Assembly (NCBI GenBank): GCA_018398575.1
Contig: JAGTXZ010000018.1
Coordinates: 2,418,001 to 2,482,000 of the forward strand
DNA length: 64,000 bases
Source of the DNA: Ampelomyces quisqualis
Lineage: Eukaryota; Ascomycota; Dothideomycetes; Pleosporales; Phaeosphaeriaceae
Direction: 5' to 3'
The stretch's first letter is position 1; each line of letters opens with the position of its first letter. Shown piece by piece: positions 22,831 to 33,792 of this stretch. The notes beneath the pieces were generated by a model. That model saw nothing but the letters and a program-made list of their open reading frames with translations. It made no database searches and was not told the origin of the DNA. The position numbers were made by a program, and so were the translations under genes.

Positions 22831-24482
22831 CTAGTTCTCCGTGTGCGCCACTTCCACCGAACGTGTCAGCCTCCTGCGATCAAGATGCAAATCCGCGTGC
22901 CCATTGGTCAATTCTCGCGTTGTCGTTCGTTGGAGTTTGGGCGTATCTTCCGAGTCAGGCGATGCAGAGCGCGAGGTCGGCCATGTTGAGCGCGGGGAGG
23001 AAGATGGAGTTGGTGATGGCGTGGTGTCTGGCGAGTATATTGTGGGTATAATGTCCATTATGCGGCCCGCAGCAAAGACACAGCCGCCGACAGCGTGGCG
23101 TATGAGAGAGTCGCCGGTTAAGCTGCCAATGATGAGGACGTTTTTCGCGACTTCGAGAGAAGTTTCTGCTTTTGGACGTAGCGTTCGACCAGAGATCAAA
23201 GCATGGGTGTCTACCGGCATGGCTTGGTCAGGGGTGCTGAAGATGTCGGTTCGCAGTTCATCAGACAGAAATTCCAGGGTACCGCGTCTGCCAACGACGT
23301 AGTCGAGTCCGCCGACCTCTCTTTCGATCTCTTTACCCGAGGCAAGTCGTATAGTCACAGTCGCGGCGGCCGTCTCTGTGGATATGGCAACATCGATGAT
23401 CTCTGCGTTGGGCAGACCTTGGTAGAAACCCCAGTCACGATTCTGGTACAGGCTCGATTTGCGCCGTGTAGTGATTGGCTTGGTTCCCTGATTCTTGCTT
23501 GAAGCAATTGCAGCAAGCTTCATCTGCCGGTAGACAGCCGCATACTCGGGATAGGCAGTGTGATGGCAACCACGTAGCGGGGACGGTCGCCGGTCTGGAG
23601 CCCACTGGAAGACGTGAATGATCCTGCGAGTCGAGGACGTGGAGATGATAACGTCTGCTGCTGAGAATCCGGACCCAATGACGAGCAAAGGGCGCTCAAC
23701 CAACTGGAGTGGCGCAATAGGAGCGAGCAACACCGGCGGAGGGATATTGACTGAGAATGTTCCAGATGCGAGGACCAGATGCTTGCATGCTATGCCCAGC
23801 GAACCGATCATGAAGCCGTCTCTGGTGCGGTAGACGTCGTCCACTTGCACCCCTGAAAATACGGCGTCCTTGATGCCCACTGCCTCAGGGTATGTGCGCA
23901 GATAGTCTGCAACCTCGATCCTAGAAGGACGCACAAAGTCGCACTGATGTTGCTTCGCCTTCTTGACCACATGGTCAGCATACGAATACCCTGGTAGCGA
24001 AAGCTGCTCAGCATAGCTCAGAGTACCAATGTCCGTGCTTGCGGACACTGGGTTGTCCGCCCATTGTCCACCGGCGTGCTCGGTGTCTCCAATGGCGGCA
24101 TGCGAGACGGCCTTTTCAGGCTCGTACCGCCATCCTATGCACGACTTGGGGTTGATTTCCGTGTCCGCGTTTGGCCGTATCAGGGTGTCTAGAAGCGTGT
24201 TGACGGGTAGTGCCTGCGTCGAGTAGCGCAACGAAGACGCGAAATGGGCGTACAGTTCCGGCGTGAGATGCAGCAAATTTGGCTGCTTGGACAATTTCGC
24301 GTCCAGAATGTTGTCATGGTGGCCGCCAAGATAGTACGGAATGTTGCCGTGCAAAATGTAGGATAGGATCAAGGCCGAGGGACCATTGCCTGCATTTGTC
24401 AGCCGTGATTACTAACCATTGTGAAGCTCTTCGCCGCACCTATAATCACCGTGTCGATGCATTGCGGGAAGGAACGAGCCAT
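22831..24482 (-). CDS. OSGIN-like FAD-dependent oxidoreductase
   Basis: A flavoprotein of the OSGIN (oxidative stress-induced growth inhibitor) and FMO-like superfamily. Two exons (24482–24440 and 24389–22831) give 533 residues. The 50-base intron splits the dinucleotide-binding motif itself: DTVIIG joins NGPSALILSYILHG. HPDAD-type sequence (RPNADTEIN) and a GGQW element follow, as in animal OSGIN proteins. A second Rossmann element, LLVIGSGFSAADVI, is the presumed NAD(P)H site, and the C-terminal FAD contact is RHAVGGCVFAAGRI. The last 70 residues are Ser/Pro/Thr-rich and poorly conserved. Substrate and physiological role in fungi are unknown to me. Confidence 0.87.
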
Positions 24483-25118
24483 GGACTGCGTCTGTGAAGG
24501 GCCATGAGGAAGAGCAAGGTCAATGGCGCGATGAGCCGGCCGGGCGACAGGGAGCGTAAATAGTGTAAGACTTCAACATGACGGACGTTTAAATCTTCGG
24601 CGCTAGAAGCGCCTTAGTTCCAGTGGGGTGGGTGGTGCATGTGGTGCATCGGGCCCGCAGGTCTCGCCTCTCCCACACGGCCATGTTACACAGTAGGAGC
24701 CTGGAAGAAGGTGGATAATGCAGCGCTGCGACGAATTGGCGCGCCGCTGTTGGTCACTTGGTGTATACAATGCATACGCAGGACACGGGGTGGCAGCTCG
24801 TAAGCGATGCGTGAGACGAGACGGTGGTAGAAGCGCTTACAAATACGTGGGGTTGCGCGCGTGGTGAGGTCACCGTTTGCGGCTGGGCGTTGGAAAGCGG
24901 GGCAGCATGGTTAATGATGTGGTATGGAATGCGACACCGTCTGGCACGATTATTGAAAAGCGAGAGGATATAGCAATTTTCGTTCTGCAGCTCCATTATT
25001 TCTCCGCCGCACCCGTAGTAAGTGGAGTCACTGTCGTATCGAACATCAACCCCCTCCAAAACTGTCAATCACCACCACTCGTCCGACTGCTTACGCGCCC
25101 TTGCCCCACGCATCCTGT
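24483..25118. other. intergenic, nothing recognised
   Basis: About 640 bases, upstream of the OSGIN-like gene and downstream of the VHS–GAT gene. No coding signal was found. Confidence 0.45.
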
Positions 25119-26601
25119 CTAGTATCGGTACGTCACGGTGTTGCGCTCGGCAAGAGGCGACACATCGTTTTGCGGCTGTTGGTGCGGAGCAGTCCGTTCA
25201 GGCGTTCGAGGTCGCGCGCTGGTCACGTGTTCGCGCTCATCTTCCTCTGCAATCTGAGGCTGCGCACCGTGCATGGTGAGGTTGTTCGCGGAGCTCTCCT
25301 GTCGTCCCAGATACGAGGGCGTCGACTGGAAACCCGCGTGGTAAGGCGACGGGTCGGTCGAGGTGTGGTGGTCCGCAAAGGGGTCGTCGTCGTTGGACGT
25401 CGAGGTTGGCCGCTGGCTACGGGTCCCGCCCGGCTGCAGAGAAGGGGGAAGAGGGAGCCCATGGCCCTTGGAATCCGGGGGGTCCGAGGGCGGCGCGTAG
25501 GCCGGGCTATGGGGTGGCATGTAGTTCTGGCCGTTGCTGTTGACCTGCGAGATGGGCGGCGACGGCGACGGGCCGCCCTGTATACGACGGGCTTGGAGGA
25601 CTGCGCGCTGGTGCTTGGAGGCGGCTAGGGAGAGTTGCTCGTTCGTCTCGATGAGGGTGAGCATGGTGTCGTCGTCAGGGGCGGGATCGTCGCAGGCGAT
25701 GTAGCCTTGCACGCTGCGCTGGGCCGCGGTGCAGCGCTCGGCGAACTCCCTGACCAGCTCGTTGCCGGTCAGCTCGCTGGCGGGCGTGGACTGCACCAGC
25801 TGGAGGAGCAGCTTCGCCGAGGTGCGCGCCTCCTCGATGCGCGCCGCGAGCTCCGGCGGCGGCGGCAGGCCTTTGGGGCGCGACCTGCCGGTGCCGTGGG
25901 CGAAGCCGGCGGACCCGTGCTGTGCGGACCATGCCGGCGCACTGAGCGTCCTGGACCCGAGCGACCTGGCCGCGTTCGCCATGAGGCCGCGCTCCTTGCG
26001 CCACATGGCGAAGACGGCGTCGAGGTTCGTGTCGGCGGCCTTCTCGCGCTCCAGCGAGTCCAGCGACTCCCTCAGCATCTGCGAGACGCTGGGGTCCGGG
26101 CCGTTGCGCAGCAGGTGCTTGAGCGTGGCGGCGAAGTGCTTGTCCAGGTGCCGGGTGAAGGACGGGCCGGGGTTGTCGGCGAGGATGCGGATGAGCATGA
26201 CGGCATTGTACTGGACGTGGGGGCGCTCGTAGTTGGCCTTGGAGAGGGCGCGGCGGATCTGCTGCGCGGCGGCGGCGGCGGCCGTGGGGCTTGCGACGGC
26301 GGCCTCGACGATGGTCGGGAGGTGGAGGACCTCTTCGCCCTGCGGGGTGTGAGCGGCCCGTCCTCTCCTGGCACATGCGCCAGACACAGCACGTTAACAT
26401 ACCGAGTTCGCCGCGCCCGACTCGCAGAACAGCCGCTGTGCACAGTTAGCAGCCCACTCGAGGCAGCGCACCAGGGCGCAGGGCGCAACCCACCACGCCG
26501 CGCGCGGCATTGGATTCGGGCGTGTCGGCGTCGGCGTCGACGTGCACATCGGTCGCCCGCCTCATCAAGCTGCCAAACGTGAGGCGCTTCTTGAGCTCCA
26601 T
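25119..26601 (-). CDS. VHS–GAT domain trafficking protein
   Basis: An adaptor of the VHS/GAT class (GGA, TOM1, yeast Lsb5), which bind ubiquitin or trafficking and actin-patch partners at endosomes and the plasma membrane. Three exons (26601–26494, 26435–26403, 26339–25119) give 453 residues. The helical VHS-like part begins with DTPESNAARGVRLFCESG, continues through EEVLHLPTIVEAA and ends near residue 160 with DAVFAMWRKERG. The GAT helical bundle covers about residues 200–280 (ELAARIEEARTSAKLLLQLV and LTLIETNEQLSLAASKHQ). The C-terminus is Pro/Ser-rich with several PPS and PxxP stretches that could bind SH3 domains. The donor of intron 1 (gtgggt) is less certain. The gene is divergent from App1. 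Confidence 0.85.
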
Positions 26602-27028
26602 GGCGGTGTGGGAGAGCCGGAGAGGAAGAAACGGCGCAGCCTGCGGCGACTATGGTTATGGCACCACGGGCTGGACACCAACCACGGCTGCGCCTCACCG
26701 CCAAGAGCGTTGCGAAGGCACACGACGTCAACCGCTCGCGCGTACAACGTGTGGCAATCGATGGGGCCCGGCACGTGTGACGGTCAGCTCTTGGAGATGA
26801 CCACCTCCCAGCCCATGCCCACGTGCCGAGGTGTATCTCTTGGTGAGACGTCATCTGCATGCACTTGCCGCCTTTCATTACGTTCCTGTCAGTGGACAAG
26901 CACCTGCCTGTCCCCAACTACTTACATCACCAGCACCATGACCCACGACCCGCCAAAGTCTCGTGCAAAACACTCCCCTCCTGACCTCCATCCACCCTAG
27001 GCATCATCACCTCCAGGCATCCTTCAAA
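26602..27028. promoter_or_regulatory. shared upstream region of VHS–GAT and App1 genes
   Basis: A 427-base space between two divergent start codons. It should contain both promoters. No specific factor site was identified. Confidence 0.5.
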
Positions 27029-28249
27029 ATGCCCGAACCCGTCAGCGCCATGGCCGGCCGTGCCAGGCAACGTCTGCAGCAGGACGACGAAGACAAAATC
27101 ACCCGAAAAGCCGGCAGCTTTGCAGACTTCGAAGCCGACATGCCAAAGCTCAAGAACCGGTTTTCCTTCTCCCTGAAGGACAACCTCTCCTCCTACCTTG
27201 GCCGCATCAACCCCTTTTTCCAGACCGTCAACCCGGAAACCGACTACGTGTGGCTGCTCGACACCACCGCGTACCAAAACCGCATCGGAAGATGGAAGGC
27301 CGAGTTTGTTGCTGCCTACTTTGTCAAGAATAGTGGCAAAGACGTGGCTGAAGTCGTCGCATGGGTCAGTGACCGCATCGGCCTAGCAGACGACGAGGAC
27401 GCCAAGGCGACTATTGCGGAGAGGATCCAGCCACTCCTGGACTCGATCCTACCTGCGCACGCTGTCAACATGGATCTCCAGGGTGTGCAAGTCAGGCTTG
27501 GGCCTAGTGGGCGAGATGGCATCAGCTCCGACGATCTCGCTATCCCTGGAGATGGCTACAAGGAAGGTCAAATCGTCACACCCAAAGCCCTCGAGGGAAC
27601 ATCGTCGTTCAACATAACTTTCGCCAAGCCTACCGGCTGGGCTGTCCTCAGCGACGTCGACGACACCATCAAGAAGACACTCACGTCTTCTCCTGTTGGC
27701 ATCCTGCAAACTACCTTTGCAGAAGAGCCCGAGCCCATCAAGGGAATGCCAGAGCTTTACAAGCACCTAGTACAGAAGCTGGACAACCCACCCTTCTGGT
27801 ACCTCTCCGCCTCGCCCTACAACCTATACCCATTCCTTCGCCAATTCCGCGAGCAATACTACCCATCAGGCACGATGATCCTCCGCGACGCCTCATGGAT
27901 GAACCTAGCGGGCTTCCTAGCCAACTTGACCCAAGGTACTGAAGCCTACAAAGTCGACCGCATCGACAAAGTCCACAACTGGTTCCCAAGACGCAAATTC
28001 ATCCTCATCGGCGACTCCACCCAATCTGATCCCGAAGCCTATGGCGAAGCGTATCGCAAACACACCAAGTGGATCGGCGCGATTTACATCCGCAAAGTCA
28101 TGGGCGTGGAAGGGATGGACGAAGAGAAGAAGAACGCACCGGAGAGGTTTGACAAGGCGTTCAAGGACGTCCCCCGGGATGTCTGGTATGTTTTTGAAGA
28201 TGCACAAGAGTTGTACGCCAAGGTGGATGCGCTCGTGCAGACCAAGTAG
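27029..28249 (+). CDS. APP1: phosphatidate phosphatase, App1 family
   Basis: Dephosphorylates phosphatidate to diacylglycerol; the yeast protein acts at cortical actin patches during endocytosis. A single 406-residue exon starts at the ATG at 27029, which directly follows a CA-rich leader. The catalytic domain (DUF2183) carries the haloacid-dehalogenase signature DxDxT as LSDVDDTIKKT near residues 207–217. Further on are WYLSASPYNLYPFLRQF and LIGDSTQSDPEAYGE, the third and fourth HAD motifs. The N-terminal half, with FFQTVNPETDYVWLLDTTAY, is the family's upstream beta-rich domain. Length is shorter than yeast App1 (about 587), which has an extra C-terminal tail. Confidence 0.93.
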   Translation: MPEPVSAMAGRARQRLQQDDEDKITRKAGSFADFEADMPKLKNRFSFSLKDNLSSYLGRINPFFQTVNPETDYVWLLDTTAYQNRIGRWKAEFVAAYFVKNSGKDVAEVVAWVSDRIGLADDEDAKATIAERIQPLLDSILPAHAVNMDLQGVQVRLGPSGRDGISSDDLAIPGDGYKEGQIVTPKALEGTSSFNITFAKPTGWAVLSDVDDTIKKTLTSSPVGILQTTFAEEPEPIKGMPELYKHLVQKLDNPPFWYLSASPYNLYPFLRQFREQYYPSGTMILRDASWMNLAGFLANLTQGTEAYKVDRIDKVHNWFPRRKFILIGDSTQSDPEAYGEAYRKHTKWIGAIYIRKVMGVEGMDEEKKNAPERFDKAFKDVPRDVWYVFEDAQELYAKVDALVQTK

Positions 28250-29265
28250 GATGATTCTGACGACGAATCGCGGATTTGAGGCGTGATTTTTGCAAAGGTT
28301 TATGATTCTCTCTCCTGATTGGCGTTTGTGCTGCATTATACCATTCCTTCGTATTCCCACGTCCCCTGTTATGCGTAGGCTTTTTTTCATCCTCTGAACG
28401 GTCAGATGGCTACATCATTAATTCAATTCTCTTTCTCTACTTATCTGAACGAGCCTGTTCTTTATACGATGAAGATTACATGAAGATTACTTTGTCTTAC
28501 GATGACGGCACACTACGAGCCGAGACAGCGCATCGAGCCAAATTTACACATGTCTGTCGGAACTTCATGGTGAACGTTCTTCTCGATATAGATATCGAGT
28601 ATACGAGAGCTACTCACGCAGAAGCTATCCTTGAACGCATTGATGCCCTTGTCCTCCTCGCAGCATTTGCTGCAGCCAAAAATTCCTTAGACTACCACAC
28701 AAACGGCTCCTGTATTGCTTGGTCATTAGTTTTGCTCACCAGTCTAGATATAATGCACAAGCTAACTTGTCACAGGCGACAGAGGTAGTCGAAAACTCGA
28801 CGGCGTGTGTTATGGCCCCTTCAGCATGCACGCGTAATGAGTGGCCCGTGGGCCCTGTAGCTTGGACGATATGAGTACCTGCTGTATTGAGATATCTTTG
28901 CATGGCCAGTTCTATACTAATTCGTATGGTAATAACCCATGTGCTTCTATGAGGAGTACAGCTTGTCGGCACGAGATCGTCAGGGAACTAGTTACACATT
29001 TCGCGAGCAATCCGCACAGTGCTCTTCCTATGACACATATTCCTTCATTTTCACTTATACTCGTTTGCCCTCAATATTCATTGGCCTGATACCGGTGCAC
29101 AGACCATATCTCCCCTTCACCTTGATCTTAGTGCTTCGGCGGTTTAGTCCATGTACATGCTCGCTTGCATTGCTACCTCACCCGATCCTCGAGATACTTC
29201 TGTATCGCAATACTCTCATCATCACGGCAGAACCGACCCGCTACAAAGCGCCCAACCCGGCGCCC
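28250..29265. other. intergenic and leader of the DUF3445 gene
   Basis: About 1 kb. The downstream gene's frame remains open back to 28939 and includes hydrophobic stretches, so part of this may be coding or hold an upstream exon. Nothing else was recognised. Confidence 0.4.
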
Positions 29266-30861
29266 ATGTACGTTTTGCTCATTTTCTCCATCGGCCTCTG
29301 CGTCTTCTTCTTCTGGGTAGGCACCGTCTTCGTACGCCTGTGGTTCTACAAAGGTGCCCTCGGTCCCACGCCTGAGAAGTATCTCATCATTCCACACCAC
29401 CGCAAGAGGAAATCGCAACTCCATCACCACATGACTCAAAGTAATAAACGTGGCACCGTCTTCCCCCAAGTCGCTCACCTTGCGAACAACCACAAAGACC
29501 CTTTCTCCGACGCCCATGTAATCCCCGACTCGAAACCATACTTCACAACCATCCCAGCAATCACAGTAAACGGTCTCGACGTGGAAAACGACTACGACGA
29601 CACCTTCACCACCGACTTCGAGGACCCGGCGCGAGTGCGCAGATACATAGCCGAAGAGCGCCGTATCTCGCGCCTCCCAGCCTTCGATCAAGATGATTGC
29701 GGCGACGGCACCGAGTTCCCCGAAGTCCCCTACGCCACGAACCCCATCGAGTCGCAGCCCTCGCGCGGCCTAGGGGGAACGTCGACGTACTTGCAACTCG
29801 GGCTCCAGAAAGTGAACAACATGAGCAAGTGGTTGGAGATCGACAACACATACGTTGCATTCCACGAAGCGCGGGCATCGCTGCTCGACTGGAAGGCGTC
29901 GGAGTGTGTGCAAGTTGGACGCGATGGCGAAGCTGCGTGCGAGGAGTTGTTGGATGTCGTTGTGCGACATTTGTGTCGCTACTTTCCCGACCGTTTTAGT
30001 GCAAAAATGAAGCATCGACGTAAACATGTGCGTAACGAGGTCGCAAGTCAAGAGTATGCGCTCGTCAGGCCATTTGAGCGTCATCCTCTGGAGATTTGCG
30101 CGAGGTTGGCGGTTGAGGATTTTGATGTTTGGGTCAAGGATGAATTTACGCTGCAGTGGTATTTGTACGTCTTTTATCGATTCTGGCAGGAGAGCAGTGT
30201 ATCGAGGCTAACGAATGGATTGATAGACAAGCTAGCGCCACTCTCTTCCCATGCGGTCACACCATTGCGAAATATATAGGCAAATCCCTGTCCGCTATCA
30301 TCAACGACATCAACGACCCGATGCCCCTGTGGCAAGGTAAGCAAATACACACCTTTGCCACACCTCTCCTCCCTCCCCCCCGCAAACCGACCTAACGATT
30401 CACCAGACCTCGCAAAAATCTTCGCCCTCCTTCTTCCAACCCCTTCAACACTCTACACCCAAACATCAACATTCATACAAACCCGCCCCCCTTCTTCCCC
30501 GCTCTCCGCATCCCTCCACCTCCCCCGCCCCGCAGACCTTTTCTCCGGTTCCATGGCTAACCTCACGCCCCCTTCCCTGTGGATCCGCCGCTTACACATC
30601 TCCTTCCGCATCCTGCCGGTCTCGGGCGCAATAATAACGACTACACGCACCCAGCTAGTGAGATTAGTAGATATCCATACGCAGAACCAGAAGAAGGAGT
30701 TGTGGGAGGAAGTAAACAGCTGGGGGGAGGAGGAGGCGGTGTTCAAAGGGAGGGATTTGTGGATTAGGGCGGTGAGGAGTTGGTGTGTGGGTAGGGAGGT
30801 GTGGCATGATGATCGGACGGTTGTGGGGGGTGGGAGTGGGTTGACGAGTGTGGGGGGGTGA
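29266..30861 (+). CDS. DUF3445 (HDOD-like) membrane-anchored protein
   Basis: Three exons (29266–30164, 30227–30336, 30407–30861), all in phase, encode 487 residues. The N-terminus has one membrane segment (LLIFSIGLCVFFFWVGTVFV), so the protein is probably anchored with its bulk in the cytosol or in an organelle lumen. The family core contains NNMSKWLEIDNTYVAFHEAR, ACEELLDVVVRHL, a PLEICARLAVEDFDV block, then SATLFPCGHTI and PMPLWQDLAKIF. These are the blocks of Pfam family DUF3445, related to the alpha subunit of heme-dependent oxidative N-demethylase. Whether the fungal protein binds heme is unknown. The last exon swings from extremely C-rich to extremely G-rich. The start could lie further upstream. 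Confidence 0.8.
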
Positions 30862-31912
30862 TTGAAGTCGGGGTTCTGACATGTTTGTCTGGCATGTAGC
30901 TCTTGTGCTTGGGTGAGCTCGTGGCCTGCTTTGACGGTGACTTTGAGCGCGACGGCAAGGTGTATGGTGTATAGGAGACGAGCTAGGATTGATCTGTGGG
31001 CTGCGGCGATCATGTCAGATTATGGAATTTTGCCCTCGGACTTGTTCGCTGAAGTACAGTATGCTAATCCTTATTCATCTATTGTACATATCATTGCGCC
31101 CCAGTACACACGTCAAGTATACGTTTTTCTCACGTCATCCTGCACTTTACAACCGCCCAGTGTCCATAGTCGAAACTCTTTTCCGTGCGATTCCTTGATA
31201 TATCTCTAAACCCTAGCTTATGTCAAACGCATCAATTTCACTGCCTTATCTTCAACCACAACTATGTAAGCTGCTTCTGATGTGACGATTCTGAAGGGAT
31301 ATACGAGTAAAACGAGACTGCTGGCAGACGAGTACCTGGCGGTAGATGCTAGAGAGAAACGAAGCAAGTGTACGACTGTTTCAGAATGCCTTCTCAAGGG
31401 GTAGCAGTGAGAACTTGACAAGTACGCGATAGGTAAATCCGTAAACTGCGTAGGTACTTCTAATCAACTTCGATTTAGATGTCATCCTAACCAGAAAGCT
31501 ACATGCAGGATTACAGCCTAACGGTAAGAGGAACACGGGCCAGTAATGTGGTCCTAGTTAGTAGTCTTTGCATGTGTCAGTAGCATAGGTCGGTATAACG
31601 CATGGTTACTCTAATAGATCGCTTAGCGACGGACTGAATACGGGGGGGCAGGGGGTATGAGAATATCTTACATGGCGAAAATGAATTGTGGTACTACTGC
31701 ATATTCACATACGCTGCAAAGTTGGGGTGAGGAGAGGAGGGCGACCGCTGCTGATCGGTTGAGTACCCACTCCGGAACTGCATGGCTTTTGCATTAGTGT
31801 ACACATGATCGAGATTAAGATATGCAGACGTGGAACATTAGCCGGTGAGATCTAGTGTGACTGCATTCTTGCTCAGCGTGCGGAGATGTAGTCACTTGCT
31901 CCGAACATCCTC
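30862..31912. other. intergenic, nothing recognised
   Basis: About 1 kb between convergent genes. Moderately AT-rich, without coding character. Confidence 0.45.
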
Positions 31913-32644
31913 TCAATCCAGACTCTTCGCAAGAGCGATAGCAGAGAACCTTAGATCGCCGCCTCTCTCTGACTCGATTCGCATCAACCTTCCCAGTCCT
32001 TTTTCCAGTGCCAAAGGGCTTAGCACGTCCTCATCAATCTTCAGAGCGCCTCGATCAAGCGGTCCTTTGCGTGCGCCTTCGAGTTCCCACAAATGGCCGT
32101 CTTTTCCCTTGACGAACGCCACAAAGTGCTGTCCGGTATGTTCATCAGACTGTGGTGTTGGCGCGGTAGTGTCACCTAGCTTCGCGGCGTCTGCGAGCGC
32201 TTGCTCGAACTCTTCTGAGTCCTCCAGAACCTTGGCGCGCTCCCACATTGATTTGGGCAGGGCGGCCTTGCGTATCTTGTCCAGTACAGAACCGGGTCGG
32301 ACATAATCCTCGGCTTCGCTATTGAGAATGCTATGCACCAAGCCTATGCTACCACATGCATTACCAATAGTCTGCTTGAACCAAATGACAGGTTCTTGCT
32401 CACTCTTGCCTTCGTATTCGCTCTTGTCCTTGTCTTCTGTCTGTCGTGCTTCGTTCCAGGAGGGTGTAAGTGGGATGATGACCAACAAAGCATAGACCGG
32501 CCGGGGTATGAAAGCCAGTAAATCGGGGTCGGTGAGTGAGTAGATATCGAAGAATGACAGACTGTCATCCAAGCCTAGAGATCGAGCTAGGCTGTTCATT
32601 ACCTCTGGATTGTTCTCGAGGACGGTGAAGAGTTTCTTTGCCAT
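31913..32644 (-). CDS. ubiquitin C-terminal hydrolase (peptidase C12)
   Basis: A cysteine protease that releases small adducts from the ubiquitin or NEDD8 C-terminus, like yeast Yuh1 and human UCHL3. The 243-residue, single-exon protein contains FKQTIGNACGSIGLVHSILN, giving the oxyanion Gln91 and nucleophile Cys97, and GQHFVAF, giving His173. The crossover-loop region between Cys and His is present. The third catalytic position, usually Asp in an ELDG context, reads LWELEG here (Glu189). The N-terminus (LENNPEVMNSLARSLGL) matches the family's start after the initiating Met. No intron is needed. Family assignment is firm. Confidence 0.94.
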   Translation of the reverse strand: MAKKLFTVLENNPEVMNSLARSLGLDDSLSFFDIYSLTDPDLLAFIPRPVYALLVIIPLTPSWNEARQTEDKDKSEYEGKSEQEPVIWFKQTIGNACGSIGLVHSILNSEAEDYVRPGSVLDKIRKAALPKSMWERAKVLEDSEEFEQALADAAKLGDTTAPTPQSDEHTGQHFVAFVKGKDGHLWELEGARKGPLDRGALKIDEDVLSPLALEKGLGRLMRIESERGGDLRFSAIALAKSLD

Positions 32645-33240
32645 TTTGATTGGTGACAGGGAATTATTTGATGAACTGAATGTGGTCCTAGTTGGGTGAG
32701 GCGATTTCTATATCCACTAAATGAAACGTCACGACGAGGCAACAACCAGACGCGTATGGTGGTGGCAACTATAGCGGTAGCCTTGTTTCCAATGCAGGTA
32801 CATCCCAGGATGGTGAAGTATGGAAGACGAAAGGGCGTGCTCAGAGATTCGCCCGTACCACTTCCCGCACTAGTCTACTTTTCGGTGCGGGGCATTCACT
32901 CCCCATTACCGGTACCGGAGCTTCATGTTCGTCCCGATTTAACAGGTTTTCTTTCGCAATGTTTGTACTGCGGAAGTTCTCCTTTTATGCAGCCTATATT
33001 CGCGTACATTCTGGCTCTCGCTTAAGATTGATCCTTCTCGCGCTGAGATGACGCCAGCATAAGCTCCGGGTCTCCGCGGTCTTACAGCATAGCTTAGAGC
33101 ATATATAGACGCCAATTATAGTCTTCACAGCAAGCCGTTCCTACTCTCTTCATCCCTTGTGCAATTCCATCCGCCAGCGTGACTTATAGCAGACGGTTGC
33201 CTCCACTCGTATCTTCAACCAGATCCGCACTCCTTTCATC
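32645..33240. other. divergent promoter region
   Basis: About 600 bases between the ubiquitin hydrolase and cupin genes. No additional gene was seen. Confidence 0.45.
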
Positions 33241-33792
33241 ATGGACGACGAGGCTAGACAGACGCTCGCGTCGATGGAAATGCCACGCCGGCCAATCAAT
33301 TTCGTGTCCGCAAAATCTGGCGAGCTTCTGAGGCTGGGTCACATCACATGCAGAATCATAGAGGATGGGTCTAGAACGGGTACGAGCATCTACAGGATGT
33401 TTTTGTTCAGATGCTGATGACTTTGAGATAATCGCCTAGGTTCCGCCGAATTCACAATCCCACCAAACACCGCCGGACCACCTGCTCACTGGCACGAAAT
33501 GCACGACGAGACCTTTCTCGTTACTCAAGGCGTTGTGCGCTTTCATGCGCCAGACGGAGCGTACCACGATGCGCACGTTGGTGACTACGTCACTGTTCCT
33601 ATCCGCGCGCCCCATACATTTTCGAATCCTGGAGATGAGGAAGCCAAGTTTTTCAACACTTTTACGCCAGCGTTCTACATCGACTACTTCAAGATTCTAG
33701 CTCAGATAAGTAAGAGCGATGGGAAGATGGATAAGGAAAAGAATTTGGAGGTTATGAGTCGATTTGCTACCATGCCAGCGAAGGAAATGTAG
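33241..33792 (+). CDS. small cupin-domain protein
   Basis: Two exons (33241–33379 and 33440–33792) joined in phase give 163 residues. Cupin motif 1 reads HWHEMHDETFLVTQGVVRFH, supplying His63, His65 and Glu70 as metal ligands. Motif 2 includes GDYVTVPIRAPHTFSNPG, with His105 as the fourth ligand. The full ligand set suggests a metal-dependent enzyme or small-molecule-binding protein of the quercetinase-like cupin_2 group. The C-terminal 45 residues are helical and charged, with a conserved-looking DYFKILAQI. No neighbour points to a substrate. Confidence 0.87.

Noticed and set aside
25635..26582. 315-codon plus-strand frame
   Set aside because: Antisense to the VHS–GAT exon in very GC-rich DNA, which lowers stop frequency. 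The composition is Arg/Gly/Val-rich with no domain, and the minus frame has clear family motifs.
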